Source of the DNA: Thioalkalivibrio sulfidiphilus HL-EbGr7
Lineage (GTDB): Bacteria > Pseudomonadota > Gammaproteobacteria > Ectothiorhodospirales > Ectothiorhodospiraceae
Length of the DNA: 64,000 nt
Reading direction: 5' to 3'
Assembly (NCBI RefSeq): GCF_000021985.1
Contig: NC_011901.1
Span: 3,048,501-3,112,500 of the forward strand
In this document: positions 58,486-64,000 of the stretch, one piece after another
Numbering within the stretch: position 1 is the stretch's first letter
Layout of the letters: every line of letters begins with the position of its first letter
Translations under genes and position numbers: made by a program
The notes under the pieces: model-generated
Told to the model about the DNA's origin: nothing
Databases searched by the model: none
Seen by the model: only the letters and a program-made list of their open reading frames with translations

Positions 58486-59313
58486 ATGACAAAGCGCACC
58501 CTGAGTCTCCTGCTGATCCTCCTGGGCCTGGTCAGTCTGTTCATGGCCGGCTGTGCCACCAACCCGGTCACCGGCCGCCAGCAGCTCATGCTGGTCCCCG
58601 AAAGCCAGGCCATCTCCGCCTCCCGCCAGGCCTATGCCCAGATGCTCGCCCCCATCCGCGAGGAGGGCCGGCTCAACAGCGACCCGGCAGTGAAGGCACG
58701 CATTGACCGCATCACCGGCCGCGTGGTGGCCCAGGCCATCGCCTACCGTCCCGAGACCCGCAACTGGGAGTGGGAGATGCAGGTGATCGACAACGACGTG
58801 CCCAATGCCTTCGCCATGGCCGGCGGCAAGATGGGCATCTACACCGGCATGATCACCAAGCTCAACGCCACCGATGACGAGCTGGCCCAGGTGATCGCCC
58901 ACGAGGTGGCCCACGCCCTGTCCGCACACACCGCCGAGAAGATGTCCGTGGCACTGGCCACCAACCTGGCGGTGGCCGGCTTCGCCCTGTCCGGCGAACG
59001 CTCCCAGGTGGCCATGACCGGCGCAGTGTTGGCCGCGGCCCTGGCCGTGCAGCTGCCCAACAGCCGGCAGATGGAACGGGAGGCCGACGTGATCGGCATC
59101 GAGCTGGCCGCCCGTGCCGGCTACGACCCCCGGGCCGCCGTGACCCTGTGGCAGAAGATGGCCGCGTTGGCCAACGGCAGCCCGCCGCAGTTCCTGAGCA
59201 CCCATCCGAGCACCGAGAGCCGCATCCGCGACCTGCAACAGCTGGCGGTGAGGATGCAGCCCCTCTACGAGCAGGCCCGTGCCGGCACCCCGCCCAGCCA
59301 CCCGCTCAAGTAA
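58486..59313 (+). CDS. M48 family lipoprotein metalloprotease (YcaL/LoiP type)
   Basis: 275 residues. Lipobox at MAGCATNPVTGRQQ (C23), zinc motif H139-E140-VAH-143 (QVIAHEVAHALSAHTAEKM), third ligand Glu in QMEREADVIGIELAARAG. It should be an outer-membrane-anchored quality-control protease. GC-rich and typical of the core genome. Confidence 0.94.
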   Translation: MTKRTLSLLLILLGLVSLFMAGCATNPVTGRQQLMLVPESQAISASRQAYAQMLAPIREEGRLNSDPAVKARIDRITGRVVAQAIAYRPETRNWEWEMQVIDNDVPNAFAMAGGKMGIYTGMITKLNATDDELAQVIAHEVAHALSAHTAEKMSVALATNLAVAGFALSGERSQVAMTGAVLAAALAVQLPNSRQMEREADVIGIELAARAGYDPRAAVTLWQKMAALANGSPPQFLSTHPSTESRIRDLQQLAVRMQPLYEQARAGTPPSHPLK

Positions 59314-59315
59314 CC

Positions 59316-59360
59316 CGTACACCCGACACACCACACACCACACACCACACCCGATAACCG
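59316..59360. repeat. Heptamer arrays ACACCAC and CGATAAC
   Basis: About four units of ACACCAC followed by CCGATAA-CCGATAA, ending 14 nt before the malic-enzyme ATG. No inverted partner. Confidence 0.75.
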
Positions 59361-59373
59361 ATAACAAAACACC

Positions 59374-60612
<1,239 letters not shown>

Positions 60613-60852
60613 CCTGCCTCCTGCGGCACAGATCTGTGTCGCGAGCCCATGGGGCGGTCCATGGCCGCCTGCTGACCCGGAAGCGAGGGCTGACGGCGGG
60701 CACGGCCCGCCCTATGGCTGCGCTTGTCCAGGAAGACGACGGCGCGAGACAGGCCGAGAGGCCTCACCCATCGCGATGGGCCGGGAGGGGTTACCGGTCA
60801 CCGGCGTTATGTGTCTACACTTAGGTGAGGCCCAAAACCACGGGGGACCCCC
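60613..60852. other. Intergenic region between malic enzyme and mdh
   Basis: 240 bp without a gene. It holds a half repeat (60684-60716) and near 60800 TTATGTGTCTACACTTAGG, possibly part of the mdh promoter (TACACT -10). GGGGGAC precedes the mdh ATG as ribosome site. Confidence 0.5.
60684..60716. repeat. Fragment of the GGGCGGGC/GCCCGCCC repeat
   Basis: GAGGGCTGACGGCGGGCACG and GCCCGCCCTATGG, the same family as 21128-21200. Confidence 0.6.
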
Positions 60853-61776
60853 ATGGAAAAGATAGCGATCATCGGCGCCGGCCGGGTCGGCGAATCCACC
60901 GCGCAATTCCTGGCCAAGAACGACACCTGTCGTGAGCTGGTCCTGCTGGACGTCAGGGAAGGGGCGGCGGAAGGCGCGGCCCTGGACATCCAGGAGACCG
61001 CGCCCCTGTTCGGTTTCGACACCCGCCTCAAGGGCGGCACCGATGCCGCCATCCTCAGCGGCGCCGAGCTGGTGGTGATCACCGCCGGCATCCCCCGCAA
61101 GCCCGGCATGTCGCGCTCCGACGTGCTGGACACCAACGTGGCGATCCTGGACAAGCTCGTGGACGGGATCATGGAACACGCCCCGGATGCCATGCTGCTG
61201 CTGGTCTCCAACCCCGTGGACGTGCTCACCTACCGGGCCTGGCAGCGCACCGGCTGGCCGCGCAACCGGGTGTTCGGCCAGGCGGGAGTGCTGGATTCCT
61301 CGCGCATGGCCTCCTTCGTGGCCCTGGAGACCGGGCTCTCGGTCAATGACATCAACGCCATGGTGCTGGGTGGGCACGGCGATTCCATGGTGCCCATGCT
61401 GCGCTACTCCACCATCAACGGCATCCCGGTGCGCCATTTCCTGTCCGAGGAGGCCATCGCACGCATCGTCGAGCGCACCCGCCACGGCGGCGCCGAGATC
61501 CTGGCCCTGAAACAGACCTCCAGCGCCTACGACGCCCCCGCCGCGGCCATCGCCGCCATGGTCGACGCCATCGCCCTGGACCGTAAGCGGGTGCTGCCCA
61601 CGGTGGCCCTGCTGGAGGGCGAATACGGCGAGCGCGACGTGGCCATGGGCGTGCCCTGCATCCTGGGCCGCAACGGCGTGGAGTCGGTGATTGAACTGCC
61701 CCTGGAGCCCAGCGAACGCAAGGAATTCGATCAATCCCTGGCCGGCGTGCGCGACGACATCAACCGGCTCAAATAG
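60853..61776 (+). CDS. mdh: Malate dehydrogenase (lactate-dehydrogenase-like type)
   Basis: 307 residues. KIAIIGAGRVGESTAQFLAK (NAD site), AGIPRKPGMSRSDVLDTNVA with the double-Arg substrate loop of malate enzymes, LLVSNPVDVLTYRAW, and catalytic His in VLGGHGDSMVPMLRYS. It belongs to the LDH-like MDH group (thermophile/phototroph type) rather than the E. coli type. Adjacent malic enzyme suggests a shared malate function. Confidence 0.95.
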   Translation: MEKIAIIGAGRVGESTAQFLAKNDTCRELVLLDVREGAAEGAALDIQETAPLFGFDTRLKGGTDAAILSGAELVVITAGIPRKPGMSRSDVLDTNVAILDKLVDGIMEHAPDAMLLLVSNPVDVLTYRAWQRTGWPRNRVFGQAGVLDSSRMASFVALETGLSVNDINAMVLGGHGDSMVPMLRYSTINGIPVRHFLSEEAIARIVERTRHGGAEILALKQTSSAYDAPAAAIAAMVDAIALDRKRVLPTVALLEGEYGERDVAMGVPCILGRNGVESVIELPLEPSERKEFDQSLAGVRDDINRLK

Positions 61777-61781
61777 GCCCC

Positions 61782-64000
61782 ATGCGACTGCACCCCACCC
61801 TTGCTGCCGTCTTCTGGCTGCTGCTCCTGTCCCTGGCCTGGGCGCCCGCCCAGGCCCAGGCCCAATTCCAGACACTGAACAGCGGACAGGTCAGCGGTGA
61901 GACCCTGCGGGTGGGCATCTACGTGAACCCGCCCCTGATCGGCATCGATGCCGAGGGCCCCCGGGGCCTGGTTATCGACCTGCTGGAAGATGCCGCGCGC
62001 CAGGAGGGCTGGAAGATCCATTACGTGGCCGCCTCCTTCGCGGAGCTGCTGGAGATGGGCCAAAACCGGGAGATCGACCTGATCGCCGCCATCGCCTACA
62101 CCCCGGAGCGGGCCCAGGTGCTGCAGTTCAACCGCGAGGCCATGCTCACCAACTGGGGCGTGATCTACAGGCACCGGGACGTAGTCGTGGATTCCGTCCT
62201 GGACCTGGCCGGCGCGCGCATTGCCGTGAAGGCCGGCGACACCCACGCCCGGGCCCTGGAGTCCCTGCTGCGCGAGTTCAACGTGCAGGCGGAGCTCCAT
62301 CCCGTGGCCGACTACCGGGAGGTGATGCAGCTGCTTGCCCATGGCGAGGTGGACGCCGCCGCCGTGAACCGCCTGGTGGGACGCCAGTTCCGGGTGCCGG
62401 AGGGCATCCCCACCCACATCATCTTCAACCCGGTGGAACTGCACTTCGCCAGCGCCCGCCCGGAGATGGCGCCGGTCCTGCAGGCCATCGACCGGCACCT
62501 CAGAGAGCTCAAGACCCAGCCCGGCTCTATGTATCACTTGAGCATGAACCGCTGGCTGGGCGATACCGGAGAGATGCCCAGACAGCTTCCCGGCTGGCAC
62601 CCGGTGATTCTTGCCGGCATCGTGCTGCTCACGCTACTGGTCATCGGCCTGGCCCTGTTCCTGCGCCAGCAGATCCGCCACCACACCCGGGCCCTGCGCG
62701 CCCAGTCCGAGGCCCTGGCCCAGGAGGTCCGGGAGCGCGAGCAGGCCCAGGAACGGCTCAACGAACTGGCCTACTCCGACAGCCTGACCCATCTGCCCAA
62801 CCGCACGCTGTTCCAGGACCGCCTGCACCAGGCCATGGAATACGCCAAGCGCCACGAGCGGCTGATCGCCCTGCTGTTCATCGACCTGGACGACTTCAAG
62901 CGGGTCAACGACAGCCTGGGGCATGCGGCCGGCGACCGGCTGCTGCAGGAGATCGCCCGGCGCTTCGGCCGGGTGCTGCGCGAGACCGACACCCTGGCGC
63001 GCCTGGGGGGCGACGAGTTCACCGTGATCCTCACCGACATCCAGCGCCCCGAGGATGCGGTCACCTTCGTGCGCAAGCTGCTGGACACCCTGCGCGCGCC
63101 CTTCATGCTGGGCGAACAGAGCATCACCATGAGCGCCAGCATCGGCATCACCCTCTATCCCAGCGACGACACCGCGGAGGCGGACCTGCTCAAGGACGCC
63201 GACACCGCCATGTACCAGGCCAAGTCCCGGGGCAAGAACACCTTCGACTTCTACGCGCCGGAACTGACCCAGAGCGTGCGCGCCCGGTTGACCATGGAGG
63301 GAGATCTGCGCGCCGCCCTGGACACGAACCAGTTCCTGCTCCACTACCAGCCCATCGTCTCCCTCAACGGCGCGGGCGTGCAGGGGCTCGAGGCCCTGGT
63401 GCGCTGGCAGCACCCGGTGCGCGGCCTGGTGCCGCCGGACGAATTCATCCCCGTGGCCGAGGATTCCGGGCTGATCCACGAGATCGGCGACTGGGTGATC
63501 GATGCCGCCTGCGCGCAGCTGGCCCAGTGGGACGCACGGGGGCTTTCACACCTGACCCTGGCCATCAACCTCTCCCCCGTGCAGTTCCGCCGCGACGGCC
63601 TGGTGAGCCGCATCGCCCGCCGCCTGCGCCAGCACAGCATCGCCAGCGAGCGCCTGCACCTGGAGATCACCGAGTCCCTGCTCATGGAGCAGAACCGCCA
63701 CGTGGCGGAGACCCTGCAGACCCTGGATGCCATGGGCATCGGCCTGTGCATCGACGACTTCGGCACCGGCTATTCGGCGCTCAACTACCTGCGTCACTTC
63801 CCCATCCGGCAGCTCAAGGTGGACAGGAGCTTCGTGGAGGACATGCTGCACGCCGAGGACACCCGTGCCCTGGTGCGCGCCATCGTGCTCATGGCCCACG
63901 CCCTGCGCCTGGAGGTGGTGGCCGAGGGCGTGGAGGAGAAATCCCAGCTGGAGCTGCTGCGGGAGATGGGCTGCGACCAGGTGCAGGGCTACCTGCTGTC
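61782..64000 (+). CDS. PBPb-GGDEF-EAL sensor protein (cut by window edge)
   Basis: At least 739 residues, running off the window. Signal peptide (LAAVFWLLLLSLAWAPAQA), periplasmic SBP_bac_3 domain (about 40-250; LRVGIYVNPPLIGIDAEGPR), transmembrane helix (~270-288, ILAGIVLLTLLVIGLALFL), short coiled coil, GGDEF with intact LARLGGDEFTVIL and an inhibitory RxxD (RETD) five residues before it, then EAL (GLEALVRWQHP, LEITESLLM, CIDDFGTGYSALNYL). Both active sites look intact, so the direction of c-di-GMP change cannot be inferred. A small-molecule ligand is likely. It starts 5 nt after mdh. Confidence 0.92.
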   Translation, partial: MRLHPTLAAVFWLLLLSLAWAPAQAQAQFQTLNSGQVSGETLRVGIYVNPPLIGIDAEGPRGLVIDLLEDAARQEGWKIHYVAASFAELLEMGQNREIDLIAAIAYTPERAQVLQFNREAMLTNWGVIYRHRDVVVDSVLDLAGARIAVKAGDTHARALESLLREFNVQAELHPVADYREVMQLLAHGEVDAAAVNRLVGRQFRVPEGIPTHIIFNPVELHFASARPEMAPVLQAIDRHLRELKTQPGSMYHLSMNRWLGDTGEMPRQLPGWHPVILAGIVLLTLLVIGLALFLRQQIRHHTRALRAQSEALAQEVREREQAQERLNELAYSDSLTHLPNRTLFQDRLHQAMEYAKRHERLIALLFIDLDDFKRVNDSLGHAAGDRLLQEIARRFGRVLRETDTLARLGGDEFTVILTDIQRPEDAVTFVRKLLDTLRAPFMLGEQSITMSASIGITLYPSDDTAEADLLKDADTAMYQAKSRGKNTFDFYAPELTQSVRARLTMEGDLRAALDTNQFLLHYQPIVSLNGAGVQGLEALVRWQHPVRGLVPPDEFIPVAEDSGLIHEIGDWVIDAACAQLAQWDARGLSHLTLAINLSPVQFRRDGLVSRIARRLRQHSIASERLHLEITESLLMEQNRHVAETLQTLDAMGIGLCIDDFGTGYSALNYLRHFPIRQLKVDRSFVEDMLHAEDTRALVRAIVLMAHALRLEVVAEGVEEKSQLELLREMGCDQVQGYLL

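Overview
The window is 64 kb of a GC-rich (clearly above 60 %) gammaproteobacterial chromosome. Gene content (pilGHIJ and pilT/pilU twitching genes, gshB, algH-ruvX-pyrR-pyrB-pyrC', yggS-proC-yggT, hspQ, cysQ-nudE, ppsR-ppsA, mutY-yggX, moaCDE, yicC/rph/rdgB/hemW, rimO) and the many short palindromic intergenic repeats suggest an Ectothiorhodospiraceae-type (Thioalkalivibrio/Alkalilimnicola-like) bacterium. That assignment is inference from gene order and style; no rRNA is present.

Layout. 1-2.1 kb: the leftward pilG-pilH-pilI-pilJ chemosensory cluster, pilJ cut by the window edge. 2.4-6.2 kb: gshB, then apbE, a NusG-II protein, a Gx/HepS-I membrane protein and tonB, mostly with 4-nt overlaps. 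6.3-11.1 kb: algH, ruvX, pyrR, pyrB, a pseudo-dihydroorotase and a PyrK-like flavoprotein. 11.2-14.8 kb: three paralogous PilT/PilU retraction ATPases. 15-20 kb: yggS, proC, a 273-bp MITE, yggT, DUF4426, a TauE/SafE-like membrane protein and an HU-like protein. 19.4-27.7 kb: terB-like and hspQ (behind a sigma32-like promoter), a QueC-like protein, small proteins, yrfG, nudE, cysQ, a frameshifted ppsR, and ppsA. 28-32 kb: an aspartyl-protease-like / transglutaminase-7TM / ATP-grasp operon and a lone periplasmic protein.

32.1-38.7 kb is a foreign AT-richer island next to a tRNA-Phe gene. It holds a GIY-YIG protein, a three-gene operon matching the ABC-three-component (ABC-3C) conflict systems (Rad50-like ATPase with zinc hook, middle component, and an alpha/beta-hydrolase effector with a C-terminal partner domain), an EVE/PUA-like protein followed by a recognisable integron attC site, a 5'-truncated integron integrase, 63-bp palindromic direct repeats, and a NYN-domain protein. 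I read it as a decayed integron turned defence island.

38.9-64 kb returns to core genes: yggX-mutY, an AsmA protein, a Cys-to-Ser LMW-phosphatase homologue, moaC/moaD/moaE, a DegQ-type protease, DUF1622, a dnaJ-like/hsp20 pair behind a clear sigma32-like promoter, DUF2835-yicC divergent from rph-rdgB, an EF-hand-like protein, hemW, a CPXCG protein, a Rof-like protein, rimO, rpmE, a secreted nuclease, an M48 lipoprotein protease, malic enzyme, malate dehydrogenase and a truncated PBPb-GGDEF-EAL protein.

A feature of the whole window is the set of intergenic hairpins whose arms are tandem heptamers (variants of GTGGCAA, GAGACAA, GTGAGAA, ATTCAAA and others). At least a dozen copies occur, some containing other elements in their loop and some supplying the ends of coding sequences.
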